DNA from: an uncultured Candidatus Melainabacteria bacterium
GTDB taxonomy: Bacteria; Cyanobacteriota; Vampirovibrionia; Gastranaerophilales; Gastranaerophilaceae
NCBI GenBank assembly: GCA_934717855.1
Contig: CAKUZI010000007.1
Location: 1-64,000 of the forward strand
Direction: 5' to 3'
Length of the DNA: 64,000 bases
Below, in pieces: positions 50,663-60,112 of this stretch; position 1 is the stretch's first letter; each line of letters starts with the position of its first letter. The notes under the pieces are model-generated. The model ran no database searches. It saw only the letters and a program-made list of their open reading frames with translations, and was not told the origin of the DNA. A program made the translations under genes and the position numbers.

Positions 50663-52525
50663 ATGAATTATAGAAAATTATTAGTATCATCTATTGTCGT
50701 TATGACAGTCCTAACTTCTCAAGCTAATGCTAAAGAGTTGCAAGCTCAAGTACAAAGAAACACAACGACAGTTCCAAACATTTACTCACAACAAAATGTA
50801 GCTCCGATTAAATCGATCTCTCAACCTTATCCGGAAATAGCAAAATTAATTGAATACAATCACTGTGATTTGGCCGATGTTAAGCTCAAAGAAATGCTTG
50901 AGGTTAAGCCAAATGATATTAATTTACAAGCTTTAAGAGCTGTTTCTATGGCAAAACAACACAAACTTGAACCTGCACAATTTGAGTTAGATAAATTGCT
51001 TAAAAAAGCTCCAAACAACCCTATTTTACACTATGCTCAAGGTTACGTTTATATGCAACGACAAACAGCATCTGACGTTGATTATATCAAAACTACAAGA
51101 GGTTTGATTAATTCCGCAATAAAAGAATTTGTGACAGCTGTAAATCTTGATTCAAAATACTTCCAAGCATATAACGCAATGGGTGTAGCGACTTTAAAAT
51201 TGGGTAACAGAAATGATGCGTTAGACTTGTTCAACACATCTTTGAGGATTAACCCTGGATTTGCAAATGCTCATGATAACGTTGGTGTCGTTAAAATGAT
51301 GAATGGCGATTTAGACGGTGCTGAAAAAAGCTTTATGAGCGCAATGAAATATAACACTCACAACCCGACAGCATGGTATCACATGTCACAAGTTGAAACT
51401 CGCAGAGGAAATTATTCTAAAGCCTTAACTTGGGTAAACCACTCATTGCACGTAAACCCAAATTCTTCTCCTGCATTAACTTTACAAGGTGAATTGTATT
51501 TAAAACAAGGTAACCAAGCAGCTGCAATCAACTCTTTCAAAAAAGCTCAGCTTGTAAAACCTGAAAATTCAAGACCTTATATGAACCTTGCAACAATTTA
51601 CGAAAATCGCGCAGATGAAGAATTTGCAATGGAACAATTAAAGACTGCATTGGCAATTAATCCAAATAACTCAGAAAGCAAATTGAGAATTGCCAATATG
51701 GCTTTGCACATTAGAAAATACGACCAAGCTCTTGATTATTATTCAAAACTTGTAGGCGATGCAACTTATAATGATGATGCAATTGTCGGTTTAGCAAACA
51801 CTTATTACGAAATGGCAAAAGATCGTGGCGAAAATAATGGTATAACAACAAACAAAGAAGTTTATTTAGCTTACGACTATATTAATAAAGCTATTGAAAA
51901 ATGTCCTGAAGATTTGGAACTTCACCTTGCAAAATTAAAACTTGCAAGATTGGTTCACCAAGACCCATTGTCTCGTGACAGTTTGAACTACATTGTTCAA
52001 GCCGCAGGAAACAACTTGATGGATAGTGTAATCAAAGGAGAAGCTTATCTTGCTTTAGGTAGAGAAAAAGATGCAGTTTATACATTTGAAAATGCTGTGA
52101 ACTTCTCAAACTCAGTTGATGATGACTTGTATTTAGCAGAAATTCTTGTTCATAATAAACAATTCAGAACAGCAAGATTGGCTTTGCAAAAAGCATTGAT
52201 GAAAGATCCTGATAACGTTATTGCCAAAAATGGTATCGAATACATCAACCTTTGTGAAACAAAATCAAACGAGTTCTTTGATATTGCTCAGCACGAATAC
52301 CAAGAAAACAATTACGCATCAGCAATTGAATACTGCAACCGTGCAATCGATTTCTACCACAACAGCCCTCAAATTGCTAAGTTGAAAGCAATGTCTTATG
52401 AAAAAGAATTGAACTACCGTGGTGCAGTAAAATACTATCAACAATACTTAGCGCTTAATCCAAACGCTTCTGATAGAGATGATGTAATGAAACGTATTGA
52501 AAAAATGCGCCCGAAAGCAAACTAG
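50663..52525 (+). CDS. Secreted or periplasmic TPR-repeat protein
   Basis: 620 aa with an N-terminal signal peptide (KLLVSSIVVMTVLTSQANA, cleavage near residue 23) and about ten TPR units, for example YFQAYNAMGVATLKLGNRND, PTAWYHMSQVETRRGNYSKA and PALTLQGELYLKQGNQAAAI. TPRs provide protein-protein binding; no catalytic domain. CAGGAG lies 8 bases before the ATG. It may organise envelope assembly. Followed after 48 bases by a small co-directional gene. Confidence 0.88.
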   Translation: MNYRKLLVSSIVVMTVLTSQANAKELQAQVQRNTTTVPNIYSQQNVAPIKSISQPYPEIAKLIEYNHCDLADVKLKEMLEVKPNDINLQALRAVSMAKQHKLEPAQFELDKLLKKAPNNPILHYAQGYVYMQRQTASDVDYIKTTRGLINSAIKEFVTAVNLDSKYFQAYNAMGVATLKLGNRNDALDLFNTSLRINPGFANAHDNVGVVKMMNGDLDGAEKSFMSAMKYNTHNPTAWYHMSQVETRRGNYSKALTWVNHSLHVNPNSSPALTLQGELYLKQGNQAAAINSFKKAQLVKPENSRPYMNLATIYENRADEEFAMEQLKTALAINPNNSESKLRIANMALHIRKYDQALDYYSKLVGDATYNDDAIVGLANTYYEMAKDRGENNGITTNKEVYLAYDYINKAIEKCPEDLELHLAKLKLARLVHQDPLSRDSLNYIVQAAGNNLMDSVIKGEAYLALGREKDAVYTFENAVNFSNSVDDDLYLAEILVHNKQFRTARLALQKALMKDPDNVIAKNGIEYINLCETKSNEFFDIAQHEYQENNYASAIEYCNRAIDFYHNSPQIAKLKAMSYEKELNYRGAVKYYQQYLALNPNASDRDDVMKRIEKMRPKAN

Positions 52526-52573
52526 CAAGATCTTCTTTTAAGCAAGAAGAATGATTATTAAACCCAGACTAAA

Positions 52574-52828
52574 ATGAAAAAATTCGATATACGAAAAACA
52601 TTTGATACATTTTTGAGAGAGCCCGTCAGTGTACTAACTGAGGGGCTGTTTCAACTCGTAAACATAGAAAACAATATTTTTAGTCAAAAACCATATGTAA
52701 ATGTAGATTTTGTCAACAGAAAAACTCAAATTACCGTTGTAAATAGTGAAAAAATGTACAATTTATTTCAAAGAGTTTTATTTAAAAAGAAATTGGAAAA
52801 ACAAAAAGAAAAAGCTACTAAACAATAA
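52574..52828 (+). CDS. Small hypothetical protein
   Basis: 84 aa: a helical N terminus (KKFDIRKTFDTFLREPVSVL) and a basic Lys-rich tail. It is downstream of the TPR gene and convergent with the TolC-family gene. The AT-rich start region carries no good Shine-Dalgarno. No family recognised. Confidence 0.62.
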   Translation: MKKFDIRKTFDTFLREPVSVLTEGLFQLVNIENNIFSQKPYVNVDFVNRKTQITVVNSEKMYNLFQRVLFKKKLEKQKEKATKQ

Positions 52829-52842
52829 CTATTAAAAAAGGA

Positions 52843-54126
52843 TTACAAATCATCCAGAGTCTTTTCATCAAGTAAAATATCGTGCCCCATATTATGTATA
52901 AGGTCTAAGTATGCGTCATAATAAACCTGCATATCACTTATATATTCATTTAAAATTTCTTGGTGAGAATTTTCAATAATAAACAAATTTAAAAGAGAAA
53001 TTTTACCATCCGCATAGCGTTGTTCAGACATTTTTAAAATATTGTCAGAATCCTTTAAAATTGCTTTATAATGTCCCATATTTTCTTTTGCGTATTTAAA
53101 ATTATTAAAATCCTCTTTCAATGCAAATTTCAATTTATTTTCAAATGAAACCTTATCTATTTTAGCTCTTTCAAGAACTATTTTGGCACGATTGATTTCT
53201 GGTCTGTAAGAATACAAAACCGGTAAATCTAAGTAACCACCTACATATCCGCCACTATAATTTCCATCACCAGAAAAAGCATAACCTCCAAGCAATGTTA
53301 AATCAGGAATTGGCTTATGTTTGGCAACAGAAAGTTCTCGTTCGGATTTATCAATTGTATCGTATGCTATTTTTATTGAATAACTGTACTTCATTGCAAC
53401 TTCTTCAATTGTCTGATATTCCGGAAGTTGAATATCTAAAAGAGAAATATGCTCCTGAAATAATGAACTTTCTCTTGTATCGTACATTGTTCCTGTTTCT
53501 TTCAAATTAAGAATTTTGTTAAAATGAAATTGGGCAGAAATCAAATTTGCTTTTGCTTTATTTAGAGAAATAAGTTGTTTTTTGTATTTTATATCAGATT
53601 GAATTTTTTCAACTTCATAGTTTTGAGAATTTTTAGGTTTAGATTCTGCAACCTGTTTCATTTTTCGATAAAGTTGTTCTCGTTGTTGCAAAATTGAAAC
53701 AACAGACTTCATATACACTACATCAAAATATGCACTCATTACATCAAGTTTCAAGTTCAATTCTTCTTGACGAATTTTATCTTGAAGCAAATTTAGGTTT
53801 GCAATTGCTGTTTTTTTGCGAACTCCTCTTTTGGCAATTTCTACAGGAAGAGCAACTCCAGCTTGGCTGGCATTAGAACGCCCAATATTACCGATTAAAA
53901 CAGATGATTGAAGTTGAGGGTTTTTCAATGCATTTGCCATTTTTACTTCCTGTTTCAAAATATCAATTTCTTTCCGCTTAGCTTGCAACTCAAGATTATG
54001 CTCTAAAGCCATGTGTACAGCATCGTCTGCCGAGATTTTTACAATTTCAGCATTTGCAGGTAAAATTGTTATTATTGAAATTACAAAAAGTATAATTATC
54101 TTTTTCACAAAAATATTATACAACAA
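52843..54126 (-). CDS. TolC-family outer-membrane efflux protein
   Basis: 427 aa with a signal peptide (IIILFVISIITILPANA, cleavage near 27), two OEP repeats rich in coiled coil (AVHMALEHNLELQAKRKEID, QQREQLYRKMKQVAESK, ERAKIDKVSFENKLKFALKE) and strands of the barrel (PDLTLLGGYAFSGDGNYSGG). It forms the outer-membrane exit duct for a tripartite efflux pump or type I secretion (CzcC/TolC class). No inner-membrane partner is adjacent. It starts 3 bases after the small Cys-rich gene. Confidence 0.9.
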   Translation of the reverse strand: MLYNIFVKKIIILFVISIITILPANAEIVKISADDAVHMALEHNLELQAKRKEIDILKQEVKMANALKNPQLQSSVLIGNIGRSNASQAGVALPVEIAKRGVRKKTAIANLNLLQDKIRQEELNLKLDVMSAYFDVVYMKSVVSILQQREQLYRKMKQVAESKPKNSQNYEVEKIQSDIKYKKQLISLNKAKANLISAQFHFNKILNLKETGTMYDTRESSLFQEHISLLDIQLPEYQTIEEVAMKYSYSIKIAYDTIDKSERELSVAKHKPIPDLTLLGGYAFSGDGNYSGGYVGGYLDLPVLYSYRPEINRAKIVLERAKIDKVSFENKLKFALKEDFNNFKYAKENMGHYKAILKDSDNILKMSEQRYADGKISLLNLFIIENSHQEILNEYISDMQVYYDAYLDLIHNMGHDILLDEKTLDDL

Positions 54127-54129
54127 ATA

Positions 54130-54336
54130 TCAAATAACTTGCGGACGTCCAATTGCATTAATTAAAATATCTATTACTCTCGGCATTTGACATTTAAAGG
54201 AATAGTGCCCATTTTTAAGAGAACACTGGGAACAATCACATTTTATGGAATAGCACTCAAGTGCTTGTTCCGTCCAACTTTGCGTAATTGACGATGAAAT
54301 ATCACCATTATTTTGCGGATAAAACATATCTTCCAT
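54130..54336 (-). CDS. Small Cys-rich protein upstream of the TolC-family gene
   Basis: 68 aa with five cysteines in CYSIKCDCSQCSLKNGHYSF and one more shortly after, suggesting metal binding. The end PRVIDILINAIGRPQVI is hydrophobic but too short for a membrane helix. No known family. It is 3 bases before the TolC-family start and likely co-transcribed. It may be a metal-sensing or chaperone-like accessory; inference only. Confidence 0.66.
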   Translation of the reverse strand: MEDMFYPQNNGDISSSITQSWTEQALECYSIKCDCSQCSLKNGHYSFKCQMPRVIDILINAIGRPQVI

Positions 54337-54519
54337 AATAAACTACCCCAATACTTAACCCACTTATATTTTATAATATCTTAAAAAATTTTTAATCCTA
54401 CAAATGGTGGAAATAACAAAAACGACTTAATAACCACGAACTTTTTCATTTCACTAGTTTACACAATTTGCCAATAAAACACTTTTATACTAAAATTGTA
54501 TAATCAGTAAGGAGTATTC

Positions 54520-56673
54520 ATGTCCAGATATTACGTAAAAAGAAATTATACAGCCAAAGAGATGGCAAAAGCTAATATATCAAAGAGTTCTAAGAGAAAA
54601 AACGGTGGATTTTTTTCTACTTTAAAATTCATTTTCATAATGGGTTGTGCTTGCGCACTTGCGGGAGTAGCTTCGCTTGAACTATATTTGTCATCATTAC
54701 CGCCAATCAATAATTTAGAACAATTTAAACCAAACATTGTAACTAAAATCTATTCTGATGACGGAGAAATTATCAAAACTTTTACTGCTTATACTTACGA
54801 AAAAATTGACTTAAAAGATATTCCTGACAATTTAAAAAAAGCTTTAATTGCGACAGAAGACAAAAACTTCTACCGCCATCACGGTTATGATATCGCCGGA
54901 TTGGCTCGTTCTACTATACAAAACGTACTTGCCGGACACGTTGTTCAAGGTGCAAGTACAATTACACAACAGTTGGCTAGAGTTCTATTCCTTAACAATG
55001 AAAGAACTTTTGACAGAAAATTAAAAGAATTATTTATTGCTGCAAGAATTGAAAAAACAATATCCAAAGACCAAATTCTTGAAATGTATATGAATAATGT
55101 ATACCTAGGTGCAGGCGCTTACGGTGTTGAAGGTGCCGCTCAAATTTATTTTGACAAACATTTAAAAAATTGTGACTTAGCAGAACTTGCACTAATTGCA
55201 GGTTTGCCACAAGCTCCATCTGTTTATAACCCATTTAACAATATGGACTTAGCAGTTCAAAGACGTAATCAAGTTCTTACAAGAATGTATAAAATGAGAT
55301 ACATTACAACTGAAGAATACGAAAAAGCTAAAGAGGAAAAAGTTCATCTTGCAAAAGTTCCTCAATACTACACAACAAACAAAGCTCCATATTTTTGTGA
55401 TTACGTAATGAAAGAACTTGAAAAACTCGGTTTTGATGAAGCAGAGATTTCTCAAGGCGGTTATAAAGTAGTTACAACTCTTGATTATAAAGCTCAAAAA
55501 ACTGCTAATGAAGCAATTCTTAAAAACCTTAGAAACTGGGGCTTAAATAATGATAAAAACCAAGCTGCAGTATTTTCTTTCAGCCCTATTGACGGAAAAA
55601 TTCTTGTTTATTCAGGCGGAAAAGACTACACAAAAAGTCAATATGATAGAGTTACTCAAGCTGTAAGACCACCAGGATCTTCTTTTAAACCTATTGTATA
55701 TGCAGCAGCCATGGAAAAAGGAATTTCTCCAAACGATATGATTGAAGACAGACCTTTAACTATTGGACAATGGACACCAAGAAACTATGCAAACAAATAT
55801 AGAGGGAAAATTCCTGTATACACAGCTTTAATGATATCTTCAAACGTTTGTGCAGCAAGATTGATTAAAGACGTAGGAATTCGTTCTGTAATACAAACAG
55901 CAAGAGTTTTGGGAATTGAAACACCTCTTGAATACGATTACACAATTGCTTTGGGTTCAAATGGCGTCAAATTATTTGAATTTACAAGGGCTTATGGAGC
56001 TTTTGCAAACGGAGGTTACGTAGTTCAACCTTACGCAATTGAAAGAGTTGAAACTTCTCGCGGAAAAGTAGTTTACAAAGCACCAAAAACAAAAATTACT
56101 CACCAATTAAGCATGAATACAGCAGCAGAAATGACTGCAATGATGAAAATGGTTATATCTAGCGGAACAGGTCGCGCTGCAAACATCGGAAGACCGGCTG
56201 CAGGCAAAACCGGAACAACAGATGACAACAAAGATGCTTACTTTATGGGTTACACTCCAAACATAGTAACAGGTGTTTGGGTAGGTAATGATGACAACTC
56301 TGTAATGAACAAATCAATCCAAGGCGGAAGTGTTCCTGCCCTAATTTGGAAAGATATTATGAAAGTTGCAACAGAACCTTACGGAAAAGCAGAATTTAAT
56401 TATCCACAAGTTGAGTTAATGCCATTCGGTGCAATTCATCCGGATAAAGTTATCGGTGAAGAAGCTGTAAAACCAAAACAAGAAAAGAAAGAAGAAATTG
56501 ATTTGAATGAAACAGAACCTGTTTTACCGGAATCAATAAGAAAAATTGAACACGAACAATCTCAGCCAAAGCCGGCTCAAACACCAACTCCAAGGCCTGT
56601 AACAACACCAAAACAACAAAACACTTCCGCTCCGATACCAATTCCAATGGCAGTACCGGAAGGAGTAAGATAA
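54520..56673 (+). CDS. Class A penicillin-binding protein (PBP1A-type)
   Basis: 717 aa bifunctional murein synthase: cytoplasmic basic tail, one transmembrane helix (about 36-57), glycosyltransferase domain (catalytic Glu in ATEDKNFYRHHG; GASTITQQLARVLFL) and transpeptidase domain (SSFKP Ser nucleophile near 390, SSN, KTGTTDDNKDAYFMGY). The C-terminal 70 residues are Pro/Lys-rich. AAGGAG lies 6 bases before the ATG. It heads an operon with rnhC 5 bases downstream. Confidence 0.96.
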   Translation: MSRYYVKRNYTAKEMAKANISKSSKRKNGGFFSTLKFIFIMGCACALAGVASLELYLSSLPPINNLEQFKPNIVTKIYSDDGEIIKTFTAYTYEKIDLKDIPDNLKKALIATEDKNFYRHHGYDIAGLARSTIQNVLAGHVVQGASTITQQLARVLFLNNERTFDRKLKELFIAARIEKTISKDQILEMYMNNVYLGAGAYGVEGAAQIYFDKHLKNCDLAELALIAGLPQAPSVYNPFNNMDLAVQRRNQVLTRMYKMRYITTEEYEKAKEEKVHLAKVPQYYTTNKAPYFCDYVMKELEKLGFDEAEISQGGYKVVTTLDYKAQKTANEAILKNLRNWGLNNDKNQAAVFSFSPIDGKILVYSGGKDYTKSQYDRVTQAVRPPGSSFKPIVYAAAMEKGISPNDMIEDRPLTIGQWTPRNYANKYRGKIPVYTALMISSNVCAARLIKDVGIRSVIQTARVLGIETPLEYDYTIALGSNGVKLFEFTRAYGAFANGGYVVQPYAIERVETSRGKVVYKAPKTKITHQLSMNTAAEMTAMMKMVISSGTGRAANIGRPAAGKTGTTDDNKDAYFMGYTPNIVTGVWVGNDDNSVMNKSIQGGSVPALIWKDIMKVATEPYGKAEFNYPQVELMPFGAIHPDKVIGEEAVKPKQEKKEEIDLNETEPVLPESIRKIEHEQSQPKPAQTPTPRPVTTPKQQNTSAPIPIPMAVPEGVR

Positions 56674-56678
56674 AACAA

Positions 56679-57311
56679 ATGACAGAATTTATTGCACATA
56701 TCGGAACAGATGAATCAGGCAAAGGAGATTTTTTCGGTCCTTTAGTGATTGCAGGCGTTTTGGCAGATGAAAAATCCGCTGAATATTTTAAAGAACTCGG
56801 AATTAAAGATAGTAAAAAACTTTCCGACAAAAAAATGCTTATGCTTGCAAAAGAAATTAAAAAAATGGCCCCACATTCTATTATTGCAATTTCAAATCCT
56901 AAATATAATGAGCTTTATGCAAATATAAAAAACCTCAACAAACTTTTGGCTTGGGGGCACGCGAGAGCTATTGAAAACATTTTGGAAACAAATCATTGTG
57001 AATATGCATTGTCCGACAAATTTGGGGATGAAAGCTTAATTCAATCTGCATTGATGAAAAACGGGCGAGAAATTCATCTTGAACAAATGTGTAAAGCAGA
57101 AAGCGATATTGCTGTTGCAGCTGCCTCCGTTTTAGCTCGCGCAACTTTTGTTGAAAAAATGCAAGCTATGGAAGAAACTTACGGATTAAAATTCCAAAAA
57201 GGATGTTCCAGATTAGTAAAAAATGTTGCATCTGAATTTATTGCTAAATACGGAAAAGAACGCCTAAAAGAAGTTTGTAAAACTCATTTTAAAACATACA
57301 ACGAAGTTTAG
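56679..57311 (+). CDS. rnhC: Ribonuclease HIII, catalytic domain only
   Basis: 210 aa. IGTDESGKGDFFGPLVIAG is the RNase HIII signature with the first catalytic Asp/Glu; further acidic residues lie in IKDSKKLSDKK and KAESDIAVAAASVLAR. It cleaves RNA in RNA-DNA hybrids. Family members are usually about 300 aa with an N-terminal TBP-like substrate-binding domain, absent here; the good start 5 bases after the PBP stop argues against a missed upstream exon-like portion. Confidence 0.9.
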   Translation: MTEFIAHIGTDESGKGDFFGPLVIAGVLADEKSAEYFKELGIKDSKKLSDKKMLMLAKEIKKMAPHSIIAISNPKYNELYANIKNLNKLLAWGHARAIENILETNHCEYALSDKFGDESLIQSALMKNGREIHLEQMCKAESDIAVAAASVLARATFVEKMQAMEETYGLKFQKGCSRLVKNVASEFIAKYGKERLKEVCKTHFKTYNEV

Positions 57312-57376
57312 CCCTAACGCACCAGCCTCAGCATATTTTACTGGACAAACTTCAAAAAATCAGTATAATAAAAGCT

Positions 57377-58498
57377 ATGGCTGACATAAATCTTGGGCAT
57401 TTAATTTCAAAATTTGTCAATTATCAGGCGCTAAATTCTCAAAGACAAGTGCCACAAAATCAACCTGCCCAAAATTTTGCACCGTCAACTGCACCTCAAC
57501 CGCAAAATTCAACGCCTACTCCTAAAACCCCAACTCCATCACCACAAATGGGAAATATGGGAGGAAGCGATCAAGCGATATTTGTCAAAGATATGATGAA
57601 ACTACCAAAAAATATGAACGAATTAGTTTATATGCTCCAAAGAAATATATCTCTTGCACAATTGAACCAAAAATTTGCCAATCAAATAAATATGCAAAGA
57701 AATGCGATGTCGCAAACACAAGCCCAAATTCTTGCGCAATTGCAAGGCTTGTCACTAACAGAAGCTCAAAATATTTTATTAACAGGCAATAAAGCGGTTT
57801 TAAACCAATTGCAAAGCACACTCAGAAACCTAACAATTTCTTCAAATGGTTTGATTAATTTGTCACAAGTTGCACAAATGATAGAAGTAAATGGCAAGGA
57901 TGCAATTGCAAAACTTATCACTACAATGGCAAATTCGTCAAAACTCGGAATTACGGATTTAACCCAATTAAAAGATACCGCAAAATTAATCAACGCAAGC
58001 ATTGCCGCTGCAGCTCAAAACGATTCTGCGCAAACAATGAAACTTTTAATGCTTTTATACTTGCCTTGGCTTCCATTGCAAGAGGGCGTCGGATTTGATT
58101 TAGAAATCGAAGCCGGTCAAAAAGAAGACGGCTCTGACAGTATCTTAATAATTACAATTACAACTTTGAACTACGGAAATGTAACTGCAACTTTGATATT
58201 AGAAAATTCAAATTCTGTGCACGTAAACATCGGATGCGTAAAAGAATTTCCAAAAGAAGAATTGATTTTACGCATTGAGGGTGATGAAAAACACTATTCA
58301 ATGGAATCTGTAGTATCTTTTGAAACAAGTTCACAAACAACTGTCAACACAGAACAGGAAAAACCTCAAGCTAAAATAAATATGGGCAACACAAATGAAA
58401 TTAATCCATATTTATTGCTAATGGCACACACAATAATTCGACACGTTATAGAGATTGACAAAAATACTTCTAACGGAATACAATCTCATATAGATTAG
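57377..58498 (+). CDS. Unknown protein, possible FliK-C-like domain
   Basis: 373 aa. The first 40 residues are helical, followed by a Pro/Gln/Thr-rich linker (about 30-65), a helical middle with LYLPWLPLQEGVGFDLEIEA at about 228-247, and a compact beta domain (YGNVTATLILENSNSVHVNI) that resembles the C-terminal domain of flagellar hook-length control proteins. No flagellar genes are in the window, so this is only a fold guess. It is in the same operon as rnhC and glyoxalase. Confidence 0.6.
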   Translation: MADINLGHLISKFVNYQALNSQRQVPQNQPAQNFAPSTAPQPQNSTPTPKTPTPSPQMGNMGGSDQAIFVKDMMKLPKNMNELVYMLQRNISLAQLNQKFANQINMQRNAMSQTQAQILAQLQGLSLTEAQNILLTGNKAVLNQLQSTLRNLTISSNGLINLSQVAQMIEVNGKDAIAKLITTMANSSKLGITDLTQLKDTAKLINASIAAAAQNDSAQTMKLLMLLYLPWLPLQEGVGFDLEIEAGQKEDGSDSILIITITTLNYGNVTATLILENSNSVHVNIGCVKEFPKEELILRIEGDEKHYSMESVVSFETSSQTTVNTEQEKPQAKINMGNTNEINPYLLLMAHTIIRHVIEIDKNTSNGIQSHID

Positions 58499-58514
58499 AA
58501 GAAAGGGGAAAATA

Positions 58515-58895
58515 ATGAAATTTGTACATGCAATGATAAGAGTTCAAAACCTTGAAAAATCAATGGAATTTTACACAGGACTACTTGAAATGAATAAAAC
58601 CGGAGAAGTTAAGTTAGATGATTGCACTTTATATTATTTGAGTGATGAAGACGGTCAAACACAATTGGAATTAACTTATAACAACGAAACTCCAGATGGC
58701 GGTTATGCAAATGGCAACGCATTCGGACATTTTGCTTTTGAAACAGACAAAATGAATGATTTTACTAAAAGAATGAATAAATATGGTTATAAATATTTAT
58801 ACGAACCATTTTTCATGCCGGAAATAAACATGTATATTGCATTTTTAAAAGATCCTGATGAAAATGAAATTGAAATTTTAGCAAAATCCTTATAA
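58515..58895 (+). CDS. gloA: Lactoylglutathione lyase-like VOC protein
   Basis: 126 aa glyoxalase I-type: FVHAMIRVQNLEKSMEFYTG with the metal-ligand His, a QLELTYN strand with Glu, GHFAFETDKMNDF with His, and AFLKDPDENEIEIL with the last Glu. It isomerises the methylglyoxal-thiol hemithioacetal in detoxification. AAAGGGG precedes the ATG. It is the last gene of the PBP operon, followed by a terminator at 58913. Confidence 0.9.
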   Translation: MKFVHAMIRVQNLEKSMEFYTGLLEMNKTGEVKLDDCTLYYLSDEDGQTQLELTYNNETPDGGYANGNAFGHFAFETDKMNDFTKRMNKYGYKYLYEPFFMPEINMYIAFLKDPDENEIEILAKSL

Positions 58896-58912
58896 TTTTT
58901 AAAACAAACAAC

Positions 58913-58951
58913 AAAAAGAATAATCGGCAAAACCAGTCGATTATTCTTTTT
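58913..58951. terminator. Bidirectional intrinsic terminator
   Basis: AAAAAGAATAATCG / CGATTATTCTTTTT perfect 14-bp stem with an 11-base loop, between the glyoxalase gene and the convergent RHH gene. Confidence 0.85.
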
Positions 58952-58971
58952 CCATAAACACAAATCTTTAT

Positions 58972-59160
58972 TTATCCAAGCAAACTTTCAAGCTTTTTAG
59001 CTTCTTCTTCGGCTTTTTGAGGATTTTTGATACTTACACGTTTCATATAAGAGCGAAGAGCTTCTCTAATCAATTCACTTCTGCTCCTTTGTTCATTACT
59101 TGCCACTCCGTCTATCTTGTGCAAGAAATCATCAGGCATAGTTACTAAAATTTTCGCCAT
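58972..59160 (-). CDS. Ribbon-helix-helix (CopG-like) protein
   Basis: 62 aa: KILVTMPDDFLHKIDGVA is the strand and helix 1 start, and RSRSELIREALRSYMKRV the second helix. Such proteins are antitoxins or small repressors. No toxin gene is adjacent, so it may be an orphan antitoxin or a stand-alone regulator. Confidence 0.82.
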   Translation of the reverse strand: MAKILVTMPDDFLHKIDGVASNEQRSRSELIREALRSYMKRVSIKNPQKAEEEAKKLESLLG

Positions 59161-59296
59161 ATTTCACACTCCGTTTATTTTACACACTAAAATAATAACA
59201 TGCGTTTTTGTGTTTTTCAAGGGTATTAGCCAAGTTGAGTAATGTACTTTTACAATCTTAATTTTATACTAAAATAAAATCGAAAGGAGAAATGTT

Positions 59297-59830
59297 ATGG
59301 AAGACAATAATTATAGACGCGAAGAATTTGACAACTGTTTTTTATGCAAACATCCGGCTCTAAAACATGTTTTAATTGGTTTATTAGTATTTTTAGGTGC
59401 TTTTACAGCTTTTTATGTTGTTGCAGATTGGCACTTCAAACAAATGTTTGATCCTATGTTTCAGTTGCGAAAAATGGATAGAGCAATTATGAAACAAGAA
59501 CGCCAAATGGATAAATTCGCACAAAAAGAATTCTCAAAAGAGCAAAAAATGTTACAGAATTCCGCGCCTTTCATTCACGTTGACAGAACAAAAGACACAT
59601 ACAAAATTGTAATTGACTTAAGACCATTCGACAATAACGAAAATAATGTAGAAGTGAAATCAAACGACAATACTGTAACTATTAATGCCGTCGGAGAAAA
59701 AAATTCTCGTAACGGACAAAAAATAATGCGATACAGCCAAACATTTGCTTTTGGTGAACAAATTGACACTGATGACATAACGAAAGTTCGCCAAGGTAAT
59801 GAATACATAATCACAATCCCATTTGATTAA
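59297..59830 (+). CDS. Membrane-anchored alpha-crystallin-like protein
   Basis: 177 aa. An N-terminal cytoplasmic stretch with one Cys pair (CFLCKHP), one transmembrane helix (about 26-46, VLIGLLVFLGAFTAFYVVA), a Lys/Gln/Met-rich coiled linker and a C-terminal Hsp20-like beta sandwich (APFIHVDRTKDTYKIVIDLR, VKSNDNTVTINAVGEK, ITKVRQGNEYIITIPF). It resembles a small heat-shock domain tethered outside the membrane. AAAGGAG precedes the ATG. A terminator follows at 59845. Confidence 0.72.
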   Translation: MEDNNYRREEFDNCFLCKHPALKHVLIGLLVFLGAFTAFYVVADWHFKQMFDPMFQLRKMDRAIMKQERQMDKFAQKEFSKEQKMLQNSAPFIHVDRTKDTYKIVIDLRPFDNNENNVEVKSNDNTVTINAVGEKNSRNGQKIMRYSQTFAFGEQIDTDDITKVRQGNEYIITIPFD

Positions 59831-59844
59831 AAAACTTAAAACAA

Positions 59845-59871
59845 AAAGGCGGTAAATTTATTACCGCCTTT
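59845..59871. terminator. Bidirectional intrinsic terminator
   Basis: AAAGGCGGTAA / TTACCGCCTTT stem with a short loop between the alpha-crystallin-like gene and the convergent 44-aa gene. Confidence 0.85.
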
Positions 59872-59904
59872 ACACATCCTTAATCATCAGCTAAGACCCT
59901 TATG

Positions 59905-60039
59905 CTATTGAGCAACAAGATCTTCAGTTTCTTCAATCTTTTTCATCACCTCATCAATCTGCTCTTTACAGTATTCAAGAAACAGACCTAATTCTTCTTT
60001 AAAACTGTATACTCCGGGCCAAGCAATATATCCGTACAT
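59905..60039 (-). CDS. Small acidic 44-aa protein
   Basis: An ORF of 44 codons with an AAGGAGAAAA Shine-Dalgarno about 6 bases before the ATG. The peptide begins MYGYIAWPGVYSFKEELGLF and continues as one amphipathic acidic helix (LEYCKEQIDEVMKKIEE). No transmembrane segment. Ribosome-site quality and position between two terminator-bounded units support it as real. Function unknown. Confidence 0.62.
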   Translation of the reverse strand: MYGYIAWPGVYSFKEELGLFLEYCKEQIDEVMKKIEETEDLVAQ

Positions 60040-60112
60040 AGTTTTCTCCTTTTTTAATCTAACCTGTCAACAATATATTTATCGGAAGTTTTGAGAGAAA
60101 ACTTTAATGTTT

